A stretch of DNA of 63,838 nucleotides from Agathobacter sp. (GCA_017481285.1 JAFUPI010000046.1:1-63838), one strand, 5' to 3'. Shown: positions 53,479 to 63,372, counted from the first letter of the stretch. Made by a program: numbers and translations. Notes: a model not told the origin generated them from the letters alone.

Positions 53479-54993
53479 TTACGCGGTGAAATCAACGGAA
53501 TTGCCGTTGTCTCTCATTATCTGTGCTACTAATGCTTCTTCTTCCGTCATCATACCTGATAATTCGTCTAACGAATCAATCGTAAGATTACGGCGCTTCT
53601 GAACGTTCTGTTTTTCTGCGTCCATCTGCTCTTCTGGACTCTGGTGATTCTGTTCCAGATTTCGTTCAAATTCATGGGATGCAATGGTAACTTCAATAGC
53701 ATCTACCTTCACACCTGCCTGATTCAAACTTTCACGAAGTGTTGAAATCTGAGCCTCTAAAGCTTCTTTTACCACTTCATTGGTTGCATGGAATTGTGCA
53801 TTTACAACTCCTTCTTCACTGGAAATGTTTACATATACCTTGCCAAGATTTTCCGGATTCATCTGCATTTCCATTGTTGTTATTTCATTTGAGATAGTTA
53901 CTCTCATCTGCTGAACAATCTGTTCCATAATCTGCACGGTATCTGCTGAAAGATAAGAACTAAACTGTGTCATTTGTGTCATTTCTACTGCCTGACTTAC
54001 ATTTACTGTAGTCTGTGTGTTTACGATGGTTTCATTTGCATTGTGGTTCAAAAGGGAATTTCCTTCTGAATTCTGATTTCTGCTAAAACCTTGCCCTTCG
54101 CTTCTCTCCTGACCTAATGCTGATTCCTCTGCATCATTCGATTCTTTCGCTAAAAGCTCCTCCTGTTTTTCTACTTTGATTTCTGAAGTTTCATCCTGAC
54201 TCTCTTCTACCTGGGATTCGGCCGTCTGCTCTTTTTTCACATCCTGCGTTTCCACAGATTCGTCTGCAGTCTGTTCCGTTGCAGAAGCATTTGTCTCTTC
54301 TGTCATTTCTGTGGCTTCATTTCCTGCCAAGCCATCCATTTCATTCAAAACTTCCTGAAAATCTGTAGGTACTTCTTCCGTCTTTGTCACCAAATCCATT
54401 TCAGCGACTAATTCCTGTAAACCATTCATGTCTACATTCAACTCATTCATTAGTCCTTCTGCTAAATGGTTTAATGTTTCCATTACACTTAAGAAGTTTT
54501 CATCCAGTAACAGTTCTTCACCAGAGGCTACACCAGTCAGTTGCACGATGAAGCTTACTAAATTCTGTGGATTTAATAAATCCAAAGCACTAAGCCCCAT
54601 ATCATCTAACAGTTTCTGTATGGTTTCTTCATCTACACCATATTTCTCTGCCAGTGTATCAACGACTTCCTCGCCTGCCTGCTCTAATACTTCACCAGCT
54701 TCTTCTAGCTTTTCTTCCATGCTAGGTTCCTTGGCTGTATCAATCTGCTTTTCCTTATAGCTGTAACGCTCATAAGACTGCGCTGGAGACTGTTTACTGT
54801 TCGTCTTTGAAACATCCATGTTGGAAGACGTATCATCCACCGTCGAATTCGGAAAATCTATGGTCTGATTCATCAGTCCTGCAAAAACTTCTGCAACATC
54901 CAAATTCTCTTCCTGCAACTTCTTTGATGCATCCACCTGTGCGGAAACGTTTCCTTTCACAGAAGGCACATTCATAAGATTTGCTGTTGTCAT
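53479..54993 (-). CDS. fliK: Flagellar hook-length control protein FliK
   Basis: Secreted ruler of 504 residues: long, low-complexity Glu/Thr/Gln-rich N-terminal part and a C-terminal domain (about 345-450) with the family core EMQMNPENLGKVYVNISSEE that meets FlhB to switch export specificity. Confidence 0.9.
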   Translation of the reverse strand: MTTANLMNVPSVKGNVSAQVDASKKLQEENLDVAEVFAGLMNQTIDFPNSTVDDTSSNMDVSKTNSKQSPAQSYERYSYKEKQIDTAKEPSMEEKLEEAGEVLEQAGEEVVDTLAEKYGVDEETIQKLLDDMGLSALDLLNPQNLVSFIVQLTGVASGEELLLDENFLSVMETLNHLAEGLMNELNVDMNGLQELVAEMDLVTKTEEVPTDFQEVLNEMDGLAGNEATEMTEETNASATEQTADESVETQDVKKEQTAESQVEESQDETSEIKVEKQEELLAKESNDAEESALGQERSEGQGFSRNQNSEGNSLLNHNANETIVNTQTTVNVSQAVEMTQMTQFSSYLSADTVQIMEQIVQQMRVTISNEITTMEMQMNPENLGKVYVNISSEEGVVNAQFHATNEVVKEALEAQISTLRESLNQAGVKVDAIEVTIASHEFERNLEQNHQSPEEQMDAEKQNVQKRRNLTIDSLDELSGMMTEEEALVAQIMRDNGNSVDFTA

Positions 54994-55015
54994 GCAAGTC
55001 CTCCTTTCTCAATAT

Positions 55016-55810
55016 TTAATTGTCTGGTTCCATAATCGCAGTCAGCTTCGCTGCGTTTTCTGGATCCATTTTACCAAGGATGTCTGCTCTTGCCTGGGTA
55101 CTCATATTTAATAATATGTCTGCCACAAGCTGCAAATCATCTGTCATGGTATCAAAGATTGCTGCAGCTTCCTTTGGTTTCATGGAAGAATATGTCTTGG
55201 CATAATTCTCAACTTCTTCCTGATAAGCAAGCTGTTCTACAACCTGTTTATATAAAACCTCAGCATTCTCCGGATCAATGCTTTCATAATAGGTCCTATA
55301 TTCTTTTATATCGGGTGCTTCGTCCGAAAAAACAACCTCTTCATACCATTTTTCTTTATTTTTTTCGAACTCATCCTGTTCTAGTTTATACACCTGAAGT
55401 TCCGCAATTTGTGCCTGTAATTCCGCAATCAAATCCGAATTATCCGAATTCGTTGTCAACTGTGTATCCAAAAGAGCTTCTAACTCTTTGATTCTATCAA
55501 TTGCATCATCGATTGTTTCAAACTGATATTCTGTACTGTCTTCCAACTCGTTTTCTTCTGGAAGAATCCAATTCAAATATGGCACATCCTTAATCATTGG
55601 ACGAAGAATCGTAGAACCAAATCCACCGAAATCCCCCTTAATCATAAGAACAATGATAGCCAGCCAAACCAAAATAACCAATAGTGTCACAAACACCATG
55701 ACTATTTTATTACCAAGCCCATCCTCCATATCGTCATCTATATCAATCGGCTTTCCATCTTTATCTAATTTTACATCTTTTACCTTATCTTTTTTCTTAA
55801 ACAATGGCAT
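55016..55810 (-). CDS. MotE-like flagellar protein with MgtE-N domain
   Basis: One membrane helix (about 31-55), a coiled coil with repeated LIAELQAQIAELQ heptads (about 105-150), and a C-terminal MgtE intracellular-type domain (MKPKEAAAIFDTMTDDLQLV ... MDPENAAKLTAIM). This is the layout of the MotE/YlxF-type protein encoded between fliJ and fliK; it is thought to chaperone stator or hook proteins. Length 264. Confidence 0.8.
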   Translation of the reverse strand: MPLFKKKDKVKDVKLDKDGKPIDIDDDMEDGLGNKIVMVFVTLLVILVWLAIIVLMIKGDFGGFGSTILRPMIKDVPYLNWILPEENELEDSTEYQFETIDDAIDRIKELEALLDTQLTTNSDNSDLIAELQAQIAELQVYKLEQDEFEKNKEKWYEEVVFSDEAPDIKEYRTYYESIDPENAEVLYKQVVEQLAYQEEVENYAKTYSSMKPKEAAAIFDTMTDDLQLVADILLNMSTQARADILGKMDPENAAKLTAIMEPDN

Positions 55811-55821
55811 AAGAAAACTCC

Positions 55822-56262
55822 TTATCTATTGTTGTAAGTATAACTTACTAACTGGTCAATTTCTTTGCTCTCTTCTGCATTTAATTCAGCCTTAAACTGT
55901 TCAAATGCCTTTTCTTTTAGCTTCTCATGGGTCTTGCGTTCCATCATAACTTCATTCAAAGCCTTTCTGGCATCCTCCATCTGCATTTCTGCCTTATGGA
56001 CTTCAATCATTTGACGACGCATGAGTGTTTTCATCGTATTTACATCTGCTCGCGCATGAGAAACCTGACGAACATCTATCGTTCCCATCATACTTTCCTT
56101 CAGAATCTTTTCGTAGGAAGTACGTCGGAGAATAATCTCCTGCAGTTTTTTCTGTTCCTCTAAATACTTCTGATTCGCGATACCGTATGCAATTTTCGCC
56201 TGGGATTCCAGTTTCATCTTAACATCCAGAATATTTTGCATTCTGTATCTAAACTTCGCCAT
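55822..56262 (-). CDS. fliJ: Flagellar export chaperone FliJ
   Basis: Coiled-coil stalk in the FliI ATPase ring, 146 residues, nearly all helical and charged, starting FRYRMQNILDVKMKLE as is typical. Directly after fliI. Confidence 0.92.
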   Translation of the reverse strand: MAKFRYRMQNILDVKMKLESQAKIAYGIANQKYLEEQKKLQEIILRRTSYEKILKESMMGTIDVRQVSHARADVNTMKTLMRRQMIEVHKAEMQMEDARKALNEVMMERKTHEKLKEKAFEQFKAELNAEESKEIDQLVSYTYNNR

Positions 56263-56275
56263 AATTCACCGCCAA

Positions 56276-57592
56276 TTAATCCGCAAATAATTGTCCTAAC
56301 AAATCAAGCTCCTCATCTATCAGGAACTTCTCATCCGTAGCCTGACATAAATATCCGTTTACCGCACGAATCTTTCGTATTGCGTAGTCAATATCTGGAT
56401 TGGAACCATTTTTGTATGCTCCAATATTAATCAAATCTTCCGCCTCACTATAAGTAGCTAAAACATTACGAAGCTTTCCCGCCTGTGCCTTATGTTCCTT
56501 CGTAACAATCGCACTCATAACACGGGAAATACTCTGTAATACATCAATCGCTGGATAATGATTCTTATGTGCCAGCTTACGATCTAACATAATATGTCCG
56601 TCCAAAATACTACGTGCCGTATCTGTGATTGGTTCGTTCATATCATCACCATCTACCAGGACAGTGTACAAACCTGTGATAGACCCCACATCTGAAGTCC
56701 CTGCTCGTTCCAAAAGCTTCGGCATTTCTGCATATACACTTGGTGGATACCCTCTGGTAACTGGGGGTTCCCCTGATGCCAAACCTATTTCACGCTGTGC
56801 CATAGAAAATCGGGTCAAAGAGTCCATCATCAAAAGAACATCCTTCCCCTGGTCACGGAAATATTCCGCAATCGCTGTAGCTGTTTTCGCAGCCTTATTA
56901 CGAATCAAGGCTGGTTTATCTGATGTCGCTACCACAACAACCGAACGTGCCATACCTTCTGGTCCTAAATCTCGCTCGATAAACTCACGAACTTCTCGCC
57001 CACGTTCTCCAATCAACGCAATTACATTGATATCCGCCTTGGTGTTACGGGCAAACATACCCATCAGTGTACTTTTTCCTACACCGGAACCTGCGAAAAT
57101 TCCCAAACGCTGTCCTTTTCCAACGGTAATCAAGCCATCTACTGCTTTCACACCTAACGGAAGAATTTCGTCAATAATCTTACGACTCATCGGATCTGGT
57201 GGAAGTGCCTCCAATGGATAAGACTGTGGCAAATCCAAATAATCCTGCTCCATATCCGTCATACGTCCGATTCCATCCAGTGTATGTCCCAGAAGTTCAA
57301 ATCCAACCGGAACCTCCAGTGGTTTTCCTGTGTTTTCAACTACACAGCCTACACCAACACCTTCTACACTATCAACTGGCATTAGGATTAACTTTGAATC
57401 CTGAAAGCCTACAACCTCAGCCATGACGTACTTCGACATATCTTTATCGATGTAGATTTTACACAAATCATTCAGTCTTGCTTTTGGTCCAAGCGATTCA
57501 ACCGTTAATCCTACCACTGTGGAAACTTTTCCATAACTTTTATAAAATTGTTTATCCAATAGTTGCAAATATTTCTCTGCTTCTTTTACCAC
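56276..57592 (-). CDS. fliI: Flagellum-specific ATPase FliI
   Basis: Energises protein export. F1-beta-like ATPase of 438 residues: Walker A GIFAGSGVGKSTLMG (near 170), catalytic Glu in LIGERGREV, Walker B DVLLMMDSLTRF, SVYAEMPKLLERAG and the DVLQSISRVM block. Confidence 0.97.
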   Translation of the reverse strand: MVKEAEKYLQLLDKQFYKSYGKVSTVVGLTVESLGPKARLNDLCKIYIDKDMSKYVMAEVVGFQDSKLILMPVDSVEGVGVGCVVENTGKPLEVPVGFELLGHTLDGIGRMTDMEQDYLDLPQSYPLEALPPDPMSRKIIDEILPLGVKAVDGLITVGKGQRLGIFAGSGVGKSTLMGMFARNTKADINVIALIGERGREVREFIERDLGPEGMARSVVVVATSDKPALIRNKAAKTATAIAEYFRDQGKDVLLMMDSLTRFSMAQREIGLASGEPPVTRGYPPSVYAEMPKLLERAGTSDVGSITGLYTVLVDGDDMNEPITDTARSILDGHIMLDRKLAHKNHYPAIDVLQSISRVMSAIVTKEHKAQAGKLRNVLATYSEAEDLINIGAYKNGSNPDIDYAIRKIRAVNGYLCQATDEKFLIDEELDLLGQLFAD

Positions 57593-57597
57593 TTGTA

Positions 57598-58437
57598 TTA
57601 CCTACAAAGGGATTTGATGTCTTTTTCCAAATTGGAAAGCACCATATCAATACCGCAGTTATAAACTCCAGTTGGAGTTTCAATGATACAGTCATTTTCC
57701 TCTAGATTCATATCATTTACTACATCAATACTGACATCATTTCCGATTTTTTCTTTGATATCTGTTACATGTGACTCAATAAACTTATAATTTCCTTCTG
57801 CCACACGAATGATAAAATTCTTTCCAGCATCGATTCCAAGCAATGTATCTTTAATCAAATGCAGTAAAATCTGTTTTTTATTATCGAACTGAACATTAAA
57901 AACCTTGTGGAACACGCGAACCATCACATCTACCATATCCGCTTCCAATGTATCTAGTTTTGCTTCATACTCCGCTTGTAGAATCTGTTTTTTTTCGTCA
58001 AATTCTTCTTGAAGTTTCGCTCGATGTTCCAAAACTTCATCCTGCAATTTAGAAACACCTTCCTGATACCCCTGCTGTTTCTTCTGTTCAAATAAGAGTT
58101 CTGCCTGCATCTTGGCATCATCCGTCATTTTTTCTGCCTCTAAACGTGCAGCAACAAGAATCCCATCCGCCTCTGCACGAGCCTGCTCCAAAATTTCTTC
58201 TGGCGTAATTTCTGGCACAACCTGAACCTCTTCCACCTCTAAACCGGCTAAAAAACCATCTATAATTTCTTCACTAGTTGGAATCGAGCTTCCTGTAATC
58301 CCTTCTGGCAAAATGGCTCCGCCCAAAGAAGACTTTACACCTTCTGGCTTATATCTGTCATCTCCATTAATAATACGGGTTTCACTCCCGAGATTAATGA
58401 CATACTGTTGTTTCAATAAATTAGACAACGATATCAT
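57598..58437 (-). CDS. fliH: Flagellar assembly protein FliH
   Basis: Stator and regulator of FliI. A 279-residue protein with a Glu/Ala/Lys-rich coiled coil (about 85-165) and a C-terminal FliH/V-type E domain (VFHKVFNVQF ... IIETPTGVYNCGIDM). Overlaps the end of fliG by 17 bases. The GGAGG is only 2 bases before the ATG at 58437, so a TTG four codons later or an upstream GTG could be the real start. Confidence 0.9.
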   Translation of the reverse strand: MISLSNLLKQQYVINLGSETRIINGDDRYKPEGVKSSLGGAILPEGITGSSIPTSEEIIDGFLAGLEVEEVQVVPEITPEEILEQARAEADGILVAARLEAEKMTDDAKMQAELLFEQKKQQGYQEGVSKLQDEVLEHRAKLQEEFDEKKQILQAEYEAKLDTLEADMVDVMVRVFHKVFNVQFDNKKQILLHLIKDTLLGIDAGKNFIIRVAEGNYKFIESHVTDIKEKIGNDVSIDVVNDMNLEENDCIIETPTGVYNCGIDMVLSNLEKDIKSLCR

Positions 58438-59425
58438 CACCTCCACCACGGGAAATAACGATTTCTGCAGAATCCTCTAATCTTCGAATAATACCAACAA
58501 TCTTCTGCTGTGCTTCTTCTACGTCCTTCATACGAACTGGTCCCATGAAGTCCATATCTTCCTTGATCATAGCAGCAAGACGTTTAGAGAGGTTCTTGAA
58601 GATAACATTCTGAACCTCTTCGGTTGTACTCTTAAGTGCAAGTTCAAGGTCAGCATTATCAACCTCACGAAGCACACGCTGAATAGCTCTGTCGTCCAGA
58701 AGAAGAATATCTTCGAATACGAACATCTTCTTACGGATTTCATCTGCCAATTCTGGTTCTTCAATTTCAAGAGATTCCATAATATGTTTTTCTGTACCAC
58801 GGTCAACATTGCCCAAGATGCTAACGATAGAGTCAACACCACCAACAATGGTGTAATCCTGATTTACAAGTGAAGCCAGCTTACGTTCCAATACACGTTC
58901 TACTTCCTTGATAACATCAGGTGAAGTACGGTCCATCATCGCAATACGTTTCGCAACATCAGCCTGTTTTTCAGGTGGCAAAGCACCTAATACAAGTGCC
59001 GACTGACCTGGTGCCAAATAAGACAAAATCATAGCGATTGTCTGTGGATGCTCGTCCTGGATAAAGTTCAACAACTGGCTTGGATCTGTCTTTCGAACAA
59101 ATTCGAATGGACGAACCTGAAGAGAAGCTGTCAACTTCATAATAACGTTCTGTGCGGCCTCCTGACCAAGTGCCTTCTCCAGAAGTTCCTTCGCATAACC
59201 AATACCACCCTCTGCAATATACTGCTGAGCCAGACAAATCTGATAGAATTCCATCATGATGTCTTCTTTGGTCTGTGGGGATACACTACGAGTGTTTGCA
59301 ATCTCCAAAGTCAATTCTTCAATTTCTTCTTCTTTCAGGTGCTTAAAAATGGTAGCAGCCTTTTCTGGGCCAAGGGCAATTAATAAAATCGCCGCTTTCT
59401 GGACTCCATTATAATCTTCACTCAT
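58421..59425 (-). CDS. fliG: Flagellar motor switch protein FliG
   Basis: Rotor protein that meets MotA. Length 334, with the N-terminal FliF-binding domain (KAAILLIALGPEKAATIFKH), the EHPQ motif (near 122) and the C-terminal charged torque helix (RAIQRVLREVDNADLELALK). Confidence 0.97.
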   Translation of the reverse strand: MSEDYNGVQKAAILLIALGPEKAATIFKHLKEEEIEELTLEIANTRSVSPQTKEDIMMEFYQICLAQQYIAEGGIGYAKELLEKALGQEAAQNVIMKLTASLQVRPFEFVRKTDPSQLLNFIQDEHPQTIAMILSYLAPGQSALVLGALPPEKQADVAKRIAMMDRTSPDVIKEVERVLERKLASLVNQDYTIVGGVDSIVSILGNVDRGTEKHIMESLEIEEPELADEIRKKMFVFEDILLLDDRAIQRVLREVDNADLELALKSTTEEVQNVIFKNLSKRLAAMIKEDMDFMGPVRMKDVEEAQQKIVGIIRRLEDSAEIVISRGGGDDIVV

Positions 59426-59428
59426 ACT

Positions 59429-61036
59429 TTACTCCCAATCCTCATTGAGCCAGTTGCGTAACAAGGACGCAACTGCATCTGGATTTTCATCTACGAATTT
59501 TTCAATCATAACTCTTACTTCAGATTTTTCATTGTATCCGATATTTTCTAAGTTCTCCTGTGCTACTGCTGTAGATTCTAATAAGGATTCCACTGAAATT
59601 TCTGGTGCAATTTCTTCTGTCTTCTGAGTTCTTGTGCTACGGAATACTACATATCCAAGAAGTGCAAAGATAAGTACACAAACGATAATCTGCGCATAAT
59701 CCATAATACCTCTGCCATCGTCTACCTCATCAACAAATCGTGGCTCTTCATAGCACATAAACGTAATGGATTTTGCTGAGAAACCAGTTGCATTTGCAAT
59801 GGCATTTACGTAGCTTTCATCTACTTCAACCACTCTGGTTTCACTATTTGCAGCTTTAAATTCTTCCCATGTCATATCATCTAACTGTCCAGCTGCACGA
59901 AGTTCTGCTTCGTCATAAATGATATATTTCGTAGCCATAACCATTGCAGAACTACTATCATAAACGATATCTCCACCATTACCTAAAATAGTGGTTACGG
60001 TCTTATCATAATCATAAATGGTATCTGATTCTGAGATTGTAGTCTGACCAGTAGTTCCATCTTCAATTACATAAGTTGTATCATCATTGGTATCAGTTCC
60101 TGGAACACCGCCTTCATATCCCTGATTCGTCTCCATATCATATAAGGATTCCTGCATAACAGCACCGCCATCCATACCATTTGGAATACCGAGTTCTGTT
60201 TTGATGGTTTCCTTCTGATCGAAGTTTACATTCAGGTTCATGGCAACCTGTACATCAGAGAATACTTTAGATTTTACCAATACATCCGAAATCTCTTTCT
60301 TGATTGCATTTTCTAATTTTTCTTTGTATGACAACTGTGTTGATGCTACCCCCATAGATGACTGGGAATCTGCCCCAGAATAGATAACATTTGCATTCTG
60401 GTCAATAATGGTAATACCTTCCGTACTCTTGTTACCAATTTCTGTAGCCACATATAAAGCTAAAGCATACGCCTGATCAGAATCCATATTACCACTTAAA
60501 TTTAATGTAATCGCCGCAGTAGCACTTTCTTCTCGAGAAAGAATCGTTCCATCATCTTCTGGCAATGTCAAATCAACAGTGGCACTCTCTACCATGGATA
60601 AGTCATCAATATGGTCTGCAAACTTCTTTTCCAGATAATCCTGATATGCCTTCTGCTTATCAGCCTCTGTCTTGGTAAAACTGCCATCGATAACATTATC
60701 AATGCTATAGCTTGTAAGTTCAATCTGATTAGAACCCAAAAGCATGCTGGCTGTACCCAAATCCTCTTCTTTTACACTGAAGCTTAATGTTTTTTCATTA
60801 AAGGTATATTCAATTGATTCATCTGAAGCTAAAAGATCTTTAATTTTCGCAGCCTCTGTATAATCCTTACATGTATGTAAATGTTCGTAAGATGGCGTTG
60901 TCATAACCACTCCAAGAATTACCAACGCAATCATAACAACCGCAAAAGCACTAATCAAAAGAATTCTCTGTTTGTTATTGAATTTTTTCCACCATTCAAT
61001 AATTTTATCCAAAATTTGTTTTACCTGTTCTGGCAT
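59429..61036 (-). CDS. fliF: Flagellar MS-ring protein FliF
   Basis: Base ring in the membrane, 535 residues, with membrane helices near 24-47 and 447-467, the YscJ-type domain with DLTLPEDDG, and a C-terminal tail (VRVMIEKFVDENPDAVASLL...WL) that binds FliG. The periplasmic part has extra Thr/Asp-rich sequence before the second helix. Confidence 0.96.
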   Translation of the reverse strand: MPEQVKQILDKIIEWWKKFNNKQRILLISAFAVVMIALVILGVVMTTPSYEHLHTCKDYTEAAKIKDLLASDESIEYTFNEKTLSFSVKEEDLGTASMLLGSNQIELTSYSIDNVIDGSFTKTEADKQKAYQDYLEKKFADHIDDLSMVESATVDLTLPEDDGTILSREESATAAITLNLSGNMDSDQAYALALYVATEIGNKSTEGITIIDQNANVIYSGADSQSSMGVASTQLSYKEKLENAIKKEISDVLVKSKVFSDVQVAMNLNVNFDQKETIKTELGIPNGMDGGAVMQESLYDMETNQGYEGGVPGTDTNDDTTYVIEDGTTGQTTISESDTIYDYDKTVTTILGNGGDIVYDSSSAMVMATKYIIYDEAELRAAGQLDDMTWEEFKAANSETRVVEVDESYVNAIANATGFSAKSITFMCYEEPRFVDEVDDGRGIMDYAQIIVCVLIFALLGYVVFRSTRTQKTEEIAPEISVESLLESTAVAQENLENIGYNEKSEVRVMIEKFVDENPDAVASLLRNWLNEDWE

Positions 61037-61057
61037 GATTTATATCCCTTTCATCTA

Positions 61058-61453
61058 TTAAATCTGCATCTGCATAATCTGTTGATATGCTTCGATGAGT
61101 TTATCCCTTACTGCTACTGTATACTGTAATGCGGTATTTGCCTTTGTCTGTGCAATCAGCAAATCATGTGTATTTGTAGATTCACCTAAGGCAAATTCAA
61201 TCGCCGCTGCTTCTGCTTGATTCTGTAATGTATTCGTTTCATTCAAAGAAGTCATCATAGAATCTAAAATAGAGCTAAAGTCTCCGCTCACTTCGTCCGA
61301 TATACCAGATATCGAGGAAAGAGTGTCATTATATGCGGAATAAATACTAGTAATATCTTCTTCCGACAAATGTGATAAGGCTGAATTCTGCGTACTAGAA
61401 GTACCAGTTAATCCAGTCAGCCCCACTATGCTATTTAAACCTGAAATATCCAT
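61058..61453 (-). CDS. fliE: Flagellar hook-basal body protein FliE
   Basis: Joins MS ring and rod. The C-terminal part (TKANTALQYTVAVRDKLIEAYQQIMQMQI region) is typical. At 131 residues it is about 25 longer than usual, through a Gly/Thr/Ser-rich N-terminus with repeated GLTGT units. Confidence 0.93.
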   Translation of the reverse strand: MDISGLNSIVGLTGLTGTSSTQNSALSHLSEEDITSIYSAYNDTLSSISGISDEVSGDFSSILDSMMTSLNETNTLQNQAEAAAIEFALGESTNTHDLLIAQTKANTALQYTVAVRDKLIEAYQQIMQMQI

Positions 61454-61463
61454 CGCTTAACTC

Positions 61464-61904
61464 CTATTTGCCAATACTAAGACCTGTTAAAGCCATGTTC
61501 TTGCTCGCATCAAATGCTGTGGCATTCGCTTCATAAGCACGTGTGGCATCAATCAGGTTCGTCATTTCTGTTACAGTGTTTACATTTGGATATGATACAT
61601 AACCATTTTCATCCGCATCTGGATTGGCTGGGTCATATTCCATGATAAAATCAGTTTCATAATCCTCTGTAACCTTGGTAATCTTTACACCATTACCTAC
61701 CGCTCTGTTTTTGGAATGGGAAAAATACTGGCTAAATGGTGTTACATCCTTTTCCTGGAAAGTAACGATTTTACGACGATATGGTCCACCACTTTCGGTA
61801 GATGTAGTATTTACGTTTGCAATATTCTCTGCAATGATATCGGTACGAAAACGCTGTGCGGTCATACCAGTTGCACTAATGTTAAATGACTGAAATAATC
61901 CCAT
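61464..61904 (-). CDS. flgC: Flagellar rod protein FlgC
   Basis: Proximal rod subunit of 146 residues: N-terminal FNISATGMTAQRFRTDIIAE, ANVNTTSTESGGPYRRK, and the C-terminal EMTNLIDATRAYEANATAFD helix. Confidence 0.96.
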   Translation of the reverse strand: MGLFQSFNISATGMTAQRFRTDIIAENIANVNTTSTESGGPYRRKIVTFQEKDVTPFSQYFSHSKNRAVGNGVKITKVTEDYETDFIMEYDPANPDADENGYVSYPNVNTVTEMTNLIDATRAYEANATAFDASKNMALTGLSIGK

Positions 61905-61927
61905 ACTCTAATCTCCTTTCCAATCAA

Positions 61928-62317
61928 TTATTTAATAACGGTCTGTAATCTCTGGAATTCTGAAGTAATACTGGTAGTAAGTGCCTGATACTTAATCTGT
62001 TCTGAAGCAAGTTCAACCTGCTCTGTATCAATATCCACATTATTTCCATCCAGACGATACGAATAATTACCGTGGTCTGTATATACCATAGGATTTAATT
62101 CGGTTAAATCCACTGCATTCATCTTCTGATCAAGATTCATATATTTGTAGTTGCTCAACTCATTCTTCAATACGGACTGGAAATCAATATCCTGTCTCTT
62201 GTATCCTGGAGTATCTGCATTTGCAATATTATTTGCAATTAAGTTTTCTCTGGTCCAGCTGGCATCTGCCGCTTTATCTAATACATTGATATAGCTAAAA
62301 GCATCTGTTGAAATCAT
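61928..62317 (-). CDS. flgB: Flagellar rod protein FlgB
   Basis: Proximal rod subunit and first gene of the basal-body operon. The inner ATG at 62317 has GGAGGG 7 bases upstream; 129 residues with NLIANNIANADTPGYKRQDI and the C-terminal QVELASEQIKYQALTTSI. Lies just downstream of codY as in B. subtilis. Confidence 0.96.
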   Translation of the reverse strand: MISTDAFSYINVLDKAADASWTRENLIANNIANADTPGYKRQDIDFQSVLKNELSNYKYMNLDQKMNAVDLTELNPMVYTDHGNYSYRLDGNNVDIDTEQVELASEQIKYQALTTSITSEFQRLQTVIK

Positions 62318-62362
62318 ATTCTTTCCCTCCATATACTTATCTCATCCTAGTCCATCATACAT

Positions 62363-62390
62363 ATTATAAATGATGGAGCGAAAAACTCAA
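62363..62390 (-). promoter_or_regulatory. Sigma-A-type promoter for the flgB operon
   Basis: On the minus strand TTGAGT (62390-62385), 16-base spacer, perfect TATAAT (62368-62363); the start would be near 62356 with a leader of about 40 bases. A second TTGACA lies upstream (62442-62437) with a poor -10 17 bases later. Confidence 0.6.
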
Positions 62391-62407
62391 GTAAAAATTG
62401 CAAAAAT

Positions 62408-62423
62408 TACACAATATTGTGTA
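62408..62423. promoter_or_regulatory. Perfect 16-bp palindrome upstream of the flgB promoter
   Basis: TACACAATATTGTGTA is an exact palindrome beginning 17 bp upstream of the -35 hexamer, a position suited to an activator or a repressor. The cognate protein is not known. Confidence 0.6.
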
Positions 62424-62452
62424 TTTTTGTCTTAGTTGTCAACAACATGTAG

Positions 62453-62483
62453 TTTTTTGACATTTTTTGGAATTGTCAAAAAA
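62453..62483. promoter_or_regulatory. Inverted repeat upstream of flgB
   Basis: Ten-bp arms TTTTTTGACA/TGTCAAAAAA with an 11-bp spacer. A smaller dyad GTTGT-CA-ACAAC (62435-62446) lies between this and the 16-bp palindrome. The right arm overlaps AATTGTCAAAAAAATT, a weak CodY-box match. No gene is present in 62333-62522. Confidence 0.45.
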
Positions 62484-62522
62484 ATTGCCAAAAACCCTTT
62501 AAAATCAAGCCTTTACGACAAA

Positions 62523-62550
62523 AAAAGGACTTAGAAACCTAAGTCCTTTT
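62523..62550 (-). terminator. Intrinsic terminator after codY
   Basis: Perfect 12-bp stem AAAAGGACTTAG/CTAAGTCCTTTT with a 4-base loop and a seven-T run on the minus strand, about 45 bases past the codY stop. Confidence 0.9.
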
Positions 62551-62595
62551 ACAATATCCATCCATGATACAAATTGTTATTTTTGTACAAATTTA

Positions 62596-63372
62596 CTATT
62601 TCTTGTTCTTTTTCAGCTTGTTTAATTCTTCGAACACCACATCATTTACTACTTTTATGTAGGTTCCTTTCATACCAGAAGAACGTGATTCAATTACTCC
62701 GGCACTTTCAAACTTGCGAAGCGCATTCACAATTACAGAACGAGTAATACCCACTCTGTCCGCAATACGACTGGCAACTAAGATACCTTCATTTCCTTCT
62801 AATTCTTCAAAGATATGGATAATTGCTTCCAATTCAGAGAAGGATAAGGTACTAATCGCAGATTTTACAATCGCTACCTTACGCTCTTCTTCCGCGTTTT
62901 CTTCATTTACAGAACGAAGCATTTCCAAGCTAACTACAGTAGTACCATATTCGGTCAAAATAATGTCATCGATATCATACTCTCGGTCACTGCGATAAAT
63001 AAACAAAGTACCCAAACGCTCCCCTGCAATATCAATAGGCGAAATAATTGCACGGTATTTACGGGTTCCATCACCAAAGCCAAGGGTTTCGAGATTTACG
63101 TTTTCCTTCGTAGATAAAATTCCCAAAAGACGCTCATTTAAGTCCGGATCAATAAATCCGCCTACTTCATCTACGATAAGCTCTTCGATTATATCTACAC
63201 TCTTACATTCACTGGAACCTAAAACCTTACCTTTCTTACTGATAACAAGAATGTCCGATTCTAATATACCTGTAAGCACCTCACAAATATCATTAAAAAC
63301 AACCTTTGATGAATTGTTATTGTGAAGAAGTTTATTAATTTTTCTAGTTTTATCTAATAATTGGACGCTCAT
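62596..63372 (-). CDS. codY: GTP-sensing global transcriptional regulator CodY
   Basis: Represses stationary-phase, nitrogen and often motility genes when GTP and branched-chain amino acids are plentiful. 258 residues from the ATG at 63372 (GGAGGG upstream): N-terminal GAF-type effector domain starting SVQLLDKTRKINKLL, and a C-terminal winged helix with the highly conserved ASRIADRVGITRSVIVNAL and SGMKGTYIKV. Preceded by topA and followed by flgB, as in B. subtilis apart from the missing codV-clpQY. Confidence 0.98.
   Translation of the reverse strand: MSVQLLDKTRKINKLLHNNNSSKVVFNDICEVLTGILESDILVISKKGKVLGSSECKSVDIIEELIVDEVGGFIDPDLNERLLGILSTKENVNLETLGFGDGTRKYRAIISPIDIAGERLGTLFIYRSDREYDIDDIILTEYGTTVVSLEMLRSVNEENAEEERKVAIVKSAISTLSFSELEAIIHIFEELEGNEGILVASRIADRVGITRSVIVNALRKFESAGVIESRSSGMKGTYIKVVNDVVFEELNKLKKNKK

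Noticed and set aside
62437..62462. Second flgB promoter using TTGACA at 62442-62437
   Set aside because: The matching -10 (CAATAT) is only 3/6; the promoter with TATAAT at 62368-62363 is preferred.
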